NCBI GenBank assembly: GCA_013399115.1
Contig: VXAA01003990.1
Coordinates: 496,489 to 560,488 of the forward strand
Length of the DNA: 64,000 bases
Reading direction: 5' to 3'
Source: Anseranas semipalmata
Lineage: Eukaryota; Chordata; Aves; Anseriformes; Anseranatidae
This document shows positions 38,601-52,000 of the stretch, piece by piece. Within the stretch, counting starts at the first letter, position 1, and the number at the start of each line of letters is the position of its first letter. The translations under genes were made by a program, and so were the position numbers. Under the pieces are notes generated by a model. The model saw only the letters and a program-made list of their open reading frames with translations, searched no databases and was not told the origin of the DNA.

Positions 38601-41600
38601 GTTTGAAGCAAAGTACCAAAATATGTACCAAATATTAATGCTATACAACACAAAGCATTGATTAATACAATGATTTATACTGGGATCTTTTTACTCAGAA
38701 CCATGACAAATTGTAGCACTGATAAAAAGGACTGATACGGGTTTTCCCGTAGGAAGAACTGTGACTGCACACTGCTCTGAAAAATCAAACAGCAAAAAAG
38801 AAATTTACAGAGAACATTGGCCAAGTATAAGCTAGCTTCACACATGGCTGACGGGTCATTATGATCCTGCACCACCCCATACTAACACAGTTTTTAAAGG
38901 AACATATTGAGCATTTACCTTCGTATATTATTTTCAGAATAAGCCAGTGATGCTTGAGACTTCACCCTCTGCTGGTTCATTTCTAGAGACAATTTTTCTA
39001 GCTCCTCTTTCAACTGTGCATTTTGTTGCAGAACTTCTGAGATATTAGAATCAGAAAAGGTATGCGGTTGGTATATTTTGTCATCATTAAAAATGCCTAG
39101 AAAGGGTTCACTGTTGCTGGAATTCCTTTTATCTGTTGCTAAGGTATTCTTTTTCAAGATCTCTTGACAGTTTTCCTTATTATCATTTTTATTTCTCAAA
39201 TTATTATCAGACAACATCACCATCCTTTCTTTTTGAAGTTTCTCTACAGTTTTTGTAAGGTCTTGTATTTCTCTATTTTTTGTGACCAGTTCTTGATTTA
39301 GTTTTAACAGTCTCTCTTTTGTGTTACCTTGTTTCATTTGAGAGTCTGTTAATTTTAAGTCTTTATAATCCTTTTTATTTCTGAGTTTTAATTGGGAATT
39401 TTGACTCTTGAGGTTTTCAATTTCTGTCTGGAGGTTTTTAATGGTGGTCTGATGGGTCTTCTTCAGATTCTGAAGCTCCTGTTCAAGTTCGGCAGAACTG
39501 GCTTTATCAGCATTCAGTTTTGGCGATTCACTCAATTTGTAGGCAAGTAGCTGCTCAAGCTCTGAAAGTCTTTGCTCATACTGTATCTGGAGTAGGGGGA
39601 GGAGAAAGCAGTTTCCTTAACTGTACATTTATGACTAGCTCTTTCTATTATTCTTTAACGTTGCTGCATGTCTGAAGCAAGATTTTGTAAGACAGGATAC
39701 ACAGCGTTACTAACAACACTCCTCAACCGGTTCAGAAATTTGTGAAAAAAACGTGAAGCAAACCTAAGTCTGCTGTAGAACAGAATTACTCAAAACATTT
39801 ACTACAAATTCATCCTCTCCTCACAGTGAATACAGTTGCTATGGGAAAGAAAATTAAATTGACAAGAAACCATTTCATTTTTATGTAATTTTGTTCTGTT
39901 CAGATGTTACCAACTTGGACAGGCAAATTAGTATCTGTGGTGGTTTTACCCTGCTGGGCAGCTGAACTCCACCACAACCGCTCTCTCACTCCCCCTCCTC
40001 AAAGGAAGAGGGGGAGAAAAAAAACCTCACAGGTTGAGATAAGGATAGTTTAATTAGAGAAGAGGAAGAAAAAAACCCAACAAATATATATATGTGTACA
40101 AGCAAAGCCTGTGCGCAAGCACAGAGGAAAAGAGAAAACAAGTTATTCTCCCACCAACGAGCAATGCCCGGCCACGTCCTGGGACGCAGAGCCTCAGTAC
40201 CCGCAGTGGTTGATCGGAAGGACAGACGTCTTCGCAACGAGAGCCCCCCCCTTCTCCTTCCCTTTCCCGGCTTTTTATTACTGAGCGTGACACCACATGG
40301 TATGGAATATCCCTTTGGTTGGTTTAGGTCAGCTGCCCTGGCCATGTCCCCTCCCCACTTCTTGTCCACCCCCATCTACTGGTTTTGGGGGGTCTGGAGA
40401 GAGCCTTGGTGCTGTGCCAGCACTGCTCGGCAGTAGCCAAAACAGTGGTGTGATACCAGCGCTGCTCTAGCTACAAGGGCTGCTGCAGGGAAAGTTAACT
40501 CTATCCCGGCCAGACCCAGTACAGTATCTTATTTTAATATAGCAAGAAATCTTTATTTTTGTTAAAGTCTACCATTATGTTTGCCATGTTTGCAAACATT
40601 ATTGTCATATCCCTCAAAATTATACTTCACATTTTTGAAATTATCTTAAATTCTAATAGGATAGATTTTTACTTTCATTTATTTTATTTTAAATATAGAA
40701 GTATGAATTCAGAGTCACAGAATCTTTCTCCATAATAAGCCGAGGAAAGAGCAACCCTTCTTGTTAGGAAAGCATGGTGTGTTACTCACATGGAGAAAAG
40801 GAGGAACAACTGACCAATGCTTTCTACTCCTGCTCATTAAGAACCTGTGCAGTTCACCTTTCCATGAAGTAAAACGCCAAATTGCAGTGCTTCCTAACAC
40901 AAATCTTAAAGAGTTGCTATCATATAGTTTTTGGATAGAATGTTTAGTGTTCCCGGACATTCCCTGCAGAAATGCCCAGCCAGCAGGAAACCACCATCTG
41001 CTGTGTGTACAGCAAGGAATTAGGTGAGCAGCTGCTCTGACCCACAGGATGATATCCACATACCCTATTTGTAAGAACTAAGTTGTTATGCCCCAGGAAC
41101 TGGTCCTCTCACGTTTGATGATACTCTAACAATTTCAAATGCTCTTTATAACTTAGGTGCTGAAACCACTGAAATTCTGGCTATAAATTCTTTGAATATT
41201 TTTTTCTTTCAGTGTGATCTTCACCTTCAGTTTTCACCCCTGGCCTGTGGTAGACCCCAGCAGCCTTCCCACCGTTACTTGTGGAGTTGGCTGCTCAACA
41301 AGCCTCCAGCTTTTACCTTTATTTTTTGAAACTGTTGTTCCATGGCACGGAGACTTTTTTTAGCTTCATCATCTTTACCCTCAAGTTCTGTTTCTAATTT
41401 TTTTATTCTTCTCTCCAAAAATTCAATTGTGTTTGTTTTAGCTGAAAGATCATTAGTTTTCTCAGCAGCAGCAGCAGCATACATCAAAGCAGGCAAAGAA
41501 TTTGGATACCTTCTTTTTAGAATGCCTTCCATTTCTCTGATCTATCAAAAAGAAAATTAAGTTAGAAGTCAAAAAGAAGAAAGTTGTAATGAAAAGTGTA

Positions 41601-44600
41601 CTGAAATAAGTGACAGAACAAATATGATCCATTTAACTTGGGTGAAGAATGAGAAATAGAGATGCATGTTTTGAGAATTTGTTGTAATGATTTTTTACAT
41701 TGTTTACATTTATGTTATTAATGAGTTTTGCTTGTCTGGAAACATCTCTTAGTGACCAACTTCTTCTACAACATCATAGATTTAAACAGAATATTGCTCT
41801 GATCTTCAGATTGTCTTACATCAAATGGACCTTTTATTTACTTTCTAAGCACTTAAGTTGTATAAGGCTCTTAATGCTGTTAAAATATTTGCTTTTCTTC
41901 TGGACTTAACATTCACACTTCCACATTCTACTTTTCCAACTGCTATAGAGAGATTTCATAACAGTATTGAAATTATTCTCTCAGTAACGGATTAAATGTC
42001 TTTTTATTTTATTTCATCGCAGACTCCAAAGTAAACTAAAACCTTGTGTGCAAGACTAATAAAAAGCTTCTTTTTTTAATCTATGGATAAGATGCTTTCC
42101 ACGTCCTTTGCATTAGAATACTGCGGAGTCTCTTTCCTATTTGTCCTGCATCCCCGCCTCTCCCCCAGCATAACAAATTGAACAATTTTGGAGACAAATG
42201 CTAACCAGCTGCCACCTTCAAAAATTCAGGAAGGTGCAGTTCCTCCTGACATTTTCCTCAGTAGAAACATGGATTTTAAGTTCTTGACTATCCCAGTTTT
42301 CTTGTCTCTTGTAGGAATTCAATGGAATTTCAACACCTCCTCTTGAAACAACTTGGTTGAAATTGGTCAAAATATTAAGAATTTACTGAATACAGACAGA
42401 GGGGGTCTCAGAAGATAAACAGGAAACTTGCATATGCTTTTGCCTTCTCGCTCTTTTCCAAGAAGCTCTGAACAGCACTCTAACATGAAAGGATTTTAAA
42501 AGGGATATCAGTAAATAGCTTATTAGAATACTGTACCAGGAGAGCCCTTTGTAAATAAATAGCTTTTTGTACTGAGTGTTCCATAGTATAAAAGTTACTT
42601 TGTCATGAGGGCCTCATTCAGTGCTTTATCCTTATGAAAGAGCTAGGTAAGCCTTGTATGTGACTTTATCCAAAATAAAGGTTAAGTGAAATACAGTTAT
42701 ATTATTGCATACTTGTCGCTCAAGGTCCTGAATTCTTTTAGCATCTGCTGTTCTGTCTCTCAAACGTTTCTTCTGTTGCACACACTGATCTCCAGCTTCA
42801 GCTCTGAGCTTCTCAACCTATCCAATTTATGAGAAAAACTGAAATATACATTCAGAGATGTTTTCCTGTAGTACAAAAGTAAGCATTTCAAATAAACACA
42901 ATAATAGAAATATTGTACAACTTAAGAACTGGTAATAGTTATTTCCACACTAATTGTTTCTTCATGTTTTTAAAACAAGTTACAGCTTCTTGAAGACACT
43001 TAAGATCAAAAGAGCCAAAACTGAAACTAGCCACAGAAATCTAGAAGAAAACTTTCACTCTGGGACATTCTTGATTGCAAACAGTAAATCTGCTTCTTTC
43101 TCCCATCCTCCCAGTATGCAGGCTTGGTTAGTATGAAATAATATAATGTACTACACTATAGTACATGAATTCAGGGTCATTTTTCTTAGTCAAGAAATTT
43201 GCAAGTCTTAAGGAATCACATTACTTTTGTTGCCAGGAGTATCGTTAATATGTCTAATGCAAGCAAAAACATCTAAGCATTATGCACCTGCAATTCTGAC
43301 TCCATATGCTGTAATATCTATTTTGAATATTAAGACACTCACATTTGATTTAAAGGTTATGAAGAGTTCACATGTTTTTTCTTCAAAAAGGTGGGAGCAT
43401 TATGAAGGACAAAGTTACATTATACTCATCAGTAGAAATCATTTTAAGTTTCAGCACTTTAAATAAAGCTAAATATTATCACCTCTAGTTTTAGTTTCTC
43501 AATTTCTTCTCTTGCATCTTTAAGACGGGCCGCATCTTTATCCAGAAGATCCTGATTCTCTGCATACCACTGAAGTCTTCTTTTTAAATGAAGAATTTCC
43601 TGTTTGTATGATTCTTCCATAACTCTAAATTCGTAAGACTTCTCACCTACAAGAATAACACACCCTTATTATTGTTTTAATAGTAATTAGGTGTTGAAGA
43701 ATACATTCAATGTATGAAGAGAAGAATACAATTCAATGTATTTGAATGTACTATGTGTTGGATAGTCAACACTATTCTTCTCAGCGTATTTCATATATTT
43801 ACTATTTTGACAATCCTGTTACTGCAGTAAAGTTTTAAAATCAGACCCAAATTAGGACTTTAAATGCAACAGTACTTAAAACAACAAAAACAACAAAAAA
43901 AACAAATCATAGAATAACAAGTATTTCATATACAGTAGTAGTTGGACATATACAGTAGGAGTTGAACTCGATGATCCTTGTGGATCCCTTCCAACTCGGG
44001 ATATTCTAGGATAGTCAATGGTTCACAGTTTGCCACAGAAGGTACTTAAAACACAATCCCAGTGGAATCTATTCTTGAATACTGTTCTAGTAAACAATTT
44101 TTCAGTAATATGGATGACAGAATATAGAATATATACTTAGGTATGTATTGACCACACTCTTCCCATTTAGTGATCGAGCATTTTGAGAAAAGCTCTTACA
44201 GCTCTTAGAACTTGTGATGCTTGATATGGGAAGTCCAATTTCTGCCCCCCCCCGCCCCCCCTTAAGAAAGCTGAAGTCAACCTGGAGAAAGTTTAGATAA
44301 GAATGTTGAAAAAGTCACAAGGCATAAATTATGGGTAAAAAAAAGGAGTGAAGTTTGATGAGCAGATCTAAATAGCAGATTACAAGGCAACATAGTAAAT
44401 CTTTTCTTATGAACAGACTTGTCATAAGTGGAATCATCTGCTTTCCATGCCCACTGAGAGATGGGCAAGAAATCAAGCTTAATAAGCAACAAGGAGTTTG
44501 GCTGGATACAAGAAAAAGCTTTCTAATAGAGTGCCAAACGTACAGTGGCCTCTCCTTCACTGTATACTTTTATTAGAAATTTAGACAATATTTGGATACA

Positions 44601-47600
44601 TTTGAGTAAGTCATACTATATGAAGAAGCAAGTTTTAGTTGCATATTTATCAAGTCATGCAAAGAATATGCATGATTATTCAAGAAAATGAAGGTGCTTT
44701 ACCTGATGTGGATGCAATCTGGACTTTTGCTAAATCTCTCTCTTTCTTTGCTTGTCCCAAGTCTACCTCAAGAGCTTGTTTATCTTGTTTAAGCCGTCTT
44801 ACCTCTTCTTGTAATTTAGTTTCTTCCTTCTGAGTTTTAGAGAAAATGGTAAGACAAGAAAAACTAAACACACATCATCATACAAAAAATACATGTTTAC
44901 ATAAATACATAATACATACATGTTTTTTCACCATAAAATGATTAAATTACTATGGTTGTATTGAACCATGTACTAGTTTTGGTATTATTCTCAGGCCTTG
45001 CAATAGCAGAGCATGGGAAAACCTAAGTTAAACGTATTAAAAAAAAAATCTGTATTTTTTGTAAAGTCTTGCATCGCTGTTGTAGAAGCAGAGAACATTA
45101 CAGATCTGCCTTTTGAGAGGGTCAGTAAAGCAACCGACTTTACTTATTTCTAAGACTAAAGACTGCAGCTTAAATGGACAGATACATAGTCCACATGTAC
45201 TGACAATGGCTCATCTTACTACATTCTATTTCTTGATGTTTTCTGTGTGTGCTCTCTGTTCTGTTTCTGTGTGTGATCACTGGCAAACTTCTACACTGAG
45301 TAGCTGGTGAGTAGGACAAAAGATCTCTAGAGGAGCCATCCTCTGGAGATGGAGGCCCTTGGTTGTAGAGAGCAGCAGCTGGGCAGGGTGGTGGTGGTGA
45401 GATTTTGGGCCCAGCCAGTAGACACACTACGTGCCTAGGGCCAGCTACTGGAGGGACCCATGTGTGCATGCATGTGTGTTACCAAGAAAAAAACCTATCC
45501 TGACCCGCTGCACTGGATCAGGCCATCTGCACTGCTTGTGTTTCCAAGAATACAGTGCGTTTCTGTGGTGTGAGCAAAGGCATTTGTCTCTGTTACCCGT
45601 AGGCTGTGTTAGTGTTGTCTGTGTGTTCAGCCTCATTACAGGCTGGACAGGGAAGTGTAGCAGCAGCATGTATAAGGTTGAAACTAGATGAGCCCCTGGA
45701 GCCTTAAGAGCTCAAAGCCAGCTGTATCAGACCAGGAACAACTCCACTGGTCGTGAAGCTCCCTACATTCAGCTTCCCTTATCATTGACATAACCAGTTT
45801 AAAACAAAACAAAAACAAACAAGAAAAAAACCAAACCAAAACTCCAAATCCTTTTAGTTTCTGGCCTAGCTATCGGAGCAAGTACGTACCAGAACGTCCC
45901 TCCACTTGCAATAAGCAGAACAACAAAAGTTCTTGGAAACCTTTAATTTTAACATGAAGCTTACAAAACATTCTCCCTCAAAACCAAAAGGACACTAAGT
46001 ACTAGAAGAAGAGTCACATGAGAAAATGATAACAGATTCTTTTCTCTATGACTTGTCTAAAACCTTTTTGGTAGAGAGCAGTGATAAAACACTGTTCTGG
46101 GTTTATCTCATGGGTGAAAGCTATAGAGGTGTCACTACTTTCTGCAACCTCTCACACAAGATATTTCAGAACTGTCAGTAAACACGGAAACACCACGCTT
46201 ACAGTGAATCTGTGTTTTAATGGATTACTTGTGAGAGTTCATTTGATGAGAAGGGGATTACTTTTATATTACAAATGTATCATCAAATGAATTCTCAGAA
46301 GTGTGGCAAATAATTAACAGTGTAAAAGAGCAGCAGGCTCAACTACTTTCTTCATTTATATTGTTAGTCTACAATATAGATGGTTATATATATTTTTAAT
46401 ATGAACACGTGAAGAACAGGCTTGGCATATACCTACCTGTGCCATTCGAAGCTCTGAAATCAATTCTGTGAAACTTAGATTCCTGGCTGGTTCAGAATCC
46501 TGCAGAATTCGTGACTGGATATTAGTTTTTTCTATCTTTTCTCTAAAAAACAACAAAAACAATTATGCAATGTGATGACTTGGCATACTAAGTGTGACAT
46601 GCAATGTGATGACAGTGGCATAATAAAAAACAAAACATAAAACCTTCCAAATGGTACTATTATGTCAACTGGTGCAGGTTCAAAAAAAAAAAAANNNNNN
46701 NNNNNNNNNNNNNNNNNNNNNNNNNNNNNNNNNNNNNNNNNNNNNNNNAAAAAAAAAAAGCAGCAAGCAACCACACAGCACGGAAAGAAAACCTATTCTG
46801 CATCAATGGAACTCATCTATGGGCCTCTCACAGGAAAAGATTTAAAAAGATTTATAAATTAGGAATACATACAATTGCTAGTTTTTTTTTCCTCATTACT
46901 TACATAGGACACAAATCTTACAGGACCTACAGTGCAGTGAATCTAATGTTTCCTCCACTACCAGGATCTCCTGTGGCCCCTGATCTACCGTCTATCTTAC
47001 AACAGTATCAAAACATTTTGACATTTGAGCAGAGCTGAAATACCAGAACAAGTGTAGTATATGTGTTAAACGTTCTCATTTGAATAACAGTATTTGAATT
47101 TTAGCAATGAAATATTCCCCAAATGGAAGCCTCTAGTCTTCCCATAGGTCTGCAAGATCAGCAAGAAGACAAAGAATTAAGTGCTCATAATCAGTATAAA
47201 TCTATTCTCAAAAGAAAAATCAAAACCACAAGTCCAAGAAACACCACAAAACATGCATCCAACAGACTTTGCAGTAATTCTTCATAAACAAAAATAATAA
47301 AAACAGCTGAAAAATCTAGAGACTTTAGGTCAGATTTTTAATTAAGCCTACCTTAGGGCTATTAATTCAGACATTAAACTCTGATTCTCCTTAAACATCT
47401 GTTCTTCGTTTTTTTTGTTTTGGATTTGCAGCTCTTTCATTTGTTTGTATAACCTCTCATTTTCCTAAGATGAGACAGACAAAGTTAATATTCATAGACA
47501 AAGAATGTTCATAAATTGTTTTTGAACTGAGTAAAACAGTAATCATCTGTGACTTGCACAGTTTCCCTTCTGAAACACTGGAACAGTGGAAGCAAACACC

Positions 47601-49017
47601 AAATGTTTTATTATCAAATTTCCAAAAAGGATATCTACTTTCATTATCTTTACACTAAAGTAGTATACAGTGACCTCTAAAACCTTGTCCAGTTGTCTGC
47701 TCACTCTGCAGAACCAGTCCCCCTGGGTCAGCTCCTCTGCAAAGCTATCCCAACTACATTTTAAAAGCACATACATGGATGAGTGCCGATAGATCAAAGC
47801 TCAACCTGCCTATGCTCCAATTCTGTGAACAAAAATGGTCACTGATTTGCCATGCTGACAGCCACACTGGCAAGACATTGCATGCAGAACATGCTAAGAA
47901 ATGCTGCTGAGCACCATCTGGAAGCTGGTTAAACTAACCGATTTTATTTACAGCTGCAAGTATTCTAAGGGATCATTAAGCTTGCATCATCTATTTCTAC
48001 ACTTGACTAAGTAAGTAATAAATCAGGCCCACTAACAAGGTTTTCTTGTAATCAGCTGCTCATATTCTGTGAAAAACATCTTAAAACAGAACCCTCCAGA
48101 CTTCCAATATTGCTTATAAATATAAGTTTTCTATTATATTTTGGGCAAAAAAGGTTAGCTCAAACTAGACACGTATGAAACACTTACTAAATATGGAATA
48201 TATCTGTGCCCTTCACATCTAAATTTCATCCACTTTTTAGATAGCAAGATAAATGTTTTCAACAGAATAGTAGTAACCATTAAATATTTTTCTTTCTGAA
48301 ATTGGCATACCTGTTGATAACCTTGAATAATGACCTCTTGATCTTCAATTTCTTTTTGTATTTGTGACAATTTTTCTTCAGTGACAGGGATTGTTGCTGT
48401 ATGATGGATCCATCTCTTTTCTTTAGATAGCTCTTCCATGCTTCTCAACTTTAAGAAAGAAATAGAAACGATTTGACACGTATTTGTTAGCAACATGGAA
48501 TTCTCTACAAGCCTAAACTTCATATAATAAATAGGTTAGTACACATTAAGATATGAAAGCAGACCAATGAGCCAATGTTATCACTGGAGTTTTACAGGAG
48601 CACTACGAAACAGGAGCAAAGTATAAAAAGTTTAGGATTTTTTTTTTTTTTTTTTAATTATACCCTCCCTTTTCTATTCTTATTTACCTAGACAGGAAGT
48701 TATAGTGAAATAACCCTGCAAATATGCCATACAGACAAAACACAACATCGAAGTGCATCAAATTAACAAACAGTATCTCAACATATAGTACTTTTCTGCT
48801 TTTCAACAAGTGGTATCTGTTACTCTCTTATTCCTCCCTCCCCTCCCCCCCTTTTTTTTTAAAAAACATAAGAGCAAGTTAAATCTTTGGGGAAAACAAA
48901 ACCCTGCTGCAGATCTCTCAAAATAGCAAAATAAGTGAACTTGGGATAACATAGTTTGTAGAAAAAAGATCATGTCCTATGGGTAATAAATGTAGCACTG
49001 AGTAAACACACTTACAC

Positions 49018-49051
<34 letters not shown>

Positions 49052-52000
49052 CTAGTTTGTACATGTGGGTTTTCTGCTCATTAACAACTCATCTAAAATA
49101 ACGTGAATTTAACTTACAGAAGTAATGTTTCTCACTTTCTATACTAGCAGGTTACAAAATGATAAAGTACCTTGCTCTGAAGAACATAGTTTTCCTGACC
49201 CCATTGAGAACACTCTTTTTCATGCTGTGTTTTCAGTTCTATTATCTTTGTCTCCATTTCTTTCTCCTTTTGTGAAACTGTGCTGGTTAGCTGTTGAATC
49301 AAATCACGAGCTCTGTTCAGGTCCTCCTCGGCAACTTGTACTCGTCTTAGCAAATATAGTTCTCTCTCACAACTTTTGACAGGAGAAAATGGTAAATGCT
49401 AGTGAAGAGAGAAATTCAGGGAACCATTACACTGAGTTGATTGTTTACAGAAAATTCCTCTCATCAATTTTATTTAACTGGCTTGTCTGACTCTTGAAAA
49501 CTATATCGGGTACTTGAAGAGGAAAAAAACCCATCATTCTAGTATCAAAACATCCCACATAATTTTCCTTTAATGAGCTACTTTCTCATTTCCTAAACAT
49601 GTATGGGGAAAACAAAACAAAACAAAAGACAATAGAAACAAACACCTCTCATATGAGAGCCACTACACAGCTACTGGAGTTATTCTACTATACATCTTTT
49701 TGAAAAGCTGTAATGATTTAGGCATTCAGTAAATACATTTTTATACAATTTATAAGGAAGAAGGAAAATCCATCATGGTCCTGCAAATTCAGTCATCTTG
49801 GAGAAGACAAAATATACTATTAAATATTTGGTGTAACTCAGGTAGAAAAACAAACAGAAGTACTGTTTAAGATCTTTAACAGAATGCTTTTAAGAAAAAA
49901 ATTATTTAAAACTATGCCCATTTCTACAGAAAAAAAAAGTGTTTTTTTTTTTTTTTAGAAATTAATAAGCATTAACTTGAAGTACACAGAAGTACCAAAG
50001 CAATAGAATTATCCAAGCAACTGAAAAGCGGTATTATACTTACAGATTTTAAAAGCAAAAAGAAGTATTTGACTAAATAAAAGTCTTTATTCAATATTCC
50101 AGCATTTGCCAATCTCGTGAATATTATTAAGTCATGACAAAATAGGTTTGCAAACCAAGTTGCACATGATATAATTAGGAACATCACTAATTACTACTTA
50201 CATGCTGATACTGTCTGCAAGAATCCACAACCTGTTGTCCAAGGTTATGAACAACTGATTGGCCAGACATAGCTCTGTTAATATCCTCCTTAGAAGTTGG
50301 TTCATTCGTTGTAGATCTTATTATCCTTGTAGCAAATAAGACTTCTTCATTTAGGCAGAAAGGAAAACACAACAAAATTAAATTTAGAGTTTAATGTCCT
50401 CGGAGAAAAAAAAAAAAAAAATCTATTTGTCTGATCCACCCCTTAACCATGCAATTTAAGAATTCTATAACCTGTATTTTGAGTTAAATATAGAAACTTC
50501 AGAGCAGTGAGACATTATAGAAAACATAGCAGGCACCAGTTCTGTACTAAAAAAATAAAAAAAATCCCACAGGAACAACTGAGATAAGTAGCTGGATAAT
50601 AAATCCTTTGTGAAACAAGATCAATCTCAGTTCTCTTCTGCTCAAGATGGGACCAATTATCTGTGTATACAGAAATAAATCATATTGCAAGCTATGGTGA
50701 AGGTAAGACACAGCAATTTTCAAAATGGACTTTGGAGTGCAGGTAGGACACAGAGATGCAACATCTATTTATTGCATCAAGTAGCAACTTGACCGCAAAG
50801 TAAAAAATCAAGGAAGCTCCCCCTGGAAACTAACTACCATACATGGAACCACGTACGACTTAGTCTTCTGAAATACAGATACTACATAATTACAACTGCC
50901 ATTTCATTTCTTCCTATAACAATTTAAGCTAAGAGCTCCTCCAATGCCGTACCTAAAAACAACCAGGCAATTATCATTTTCCAAATTTAATACTTTTTAT
51001 TTATTATTGTTACTTCTTTTTTTTTTCTTAAAACACTCTGCCCTCACAAAGGTGCTCCCGTAGCACTGATGACTAGGGAATTGTTTGCTTCAAAGCCATT
51101 CTCTTCCTAGCCACAGAGGCAGAATGCATCCTATTGAAAGTAGCTCCTGAATGCACCTGAAATTGCTATGGAGAATGGTTATAGCTAGAGAGGGAAGAGC
51201 ATGTTTGAGTGAGGCTAGGGTCCTCATTTTGCAGGGTTTTCAAAAGCATGACACGATAAAAGTGTGATAAAAGCTGCGCATCCAGGAAGTTATTTTCCCA
51301 TGGCTCTGAGATAGCAAATGTGGTTTGGCAAAAGATGGCCAGCTGAATTATCTCAGAAAACCCTTCAAGGAAGAGGTCAGTCATCATCAAAGAAAAAAAA
51401 AATAAAAATAAAAAGTCAAGCCCTTTACTTGCAACTCAGCTTTCACAGGACTACATGGGTATTCTCCATTTCTTAGTGCTACAAGAAGAGACATGAACAG
51501 AAAAGAGGACTTTTATTTATTTATTTATTTTAAAGTTTCTAGAAAAACAAAGATAAAAGGAAGAAGCTGAGAATACGAATTCAGCATCATATGCAGAATT
51601 TGGTGTGTTAGCAAATCTTTGCATTTACTGTAATGAAAAATGTAATGTATAGAGACTTATTTTTGAACAACAGCTTTTCCCGTTGTTTTGGTCCTACTGG
51701 TGAACAACAGGTAAGTCATAAACGTAGTGCTGATTTATATATAGAAAAAATTCAGTACTTAATCACATTTAGTTTTGGATTCTTCTACACCATTTTGAAA
51801 TGTTTTTTTTTTTGAACGTGAAACATGAACAGCAAAGCTCTCTGGCTCTTAAAAGTAAAATTCAGACCTCTTAAGATAGAATTACCTTTAGATCTTGCTC
51901 TATCTGCAGGACTTCTGGCTTTCACAGTGTTTTTCTTGAAAGTTTCCTTTGGTGTTTTCTTTTCAGTAGCTGGAAAAGACTGTTTTGAATGTGAAGTGGA

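Noticed and set aside
46532..46862. Lys/Phe-rich open frames at 46.5-46.9 kb
   Set aside because: They span the N gap in a poly-A run and are homopolymer artefacts.
49370..49376. Inner acceptor for the CEP162 exon ending at 49171
   Set aside because: It would leave one extra base and break the phase with the preceding exon. The AG before 49398 has a better polypyrimidine tract and keeps the frame.
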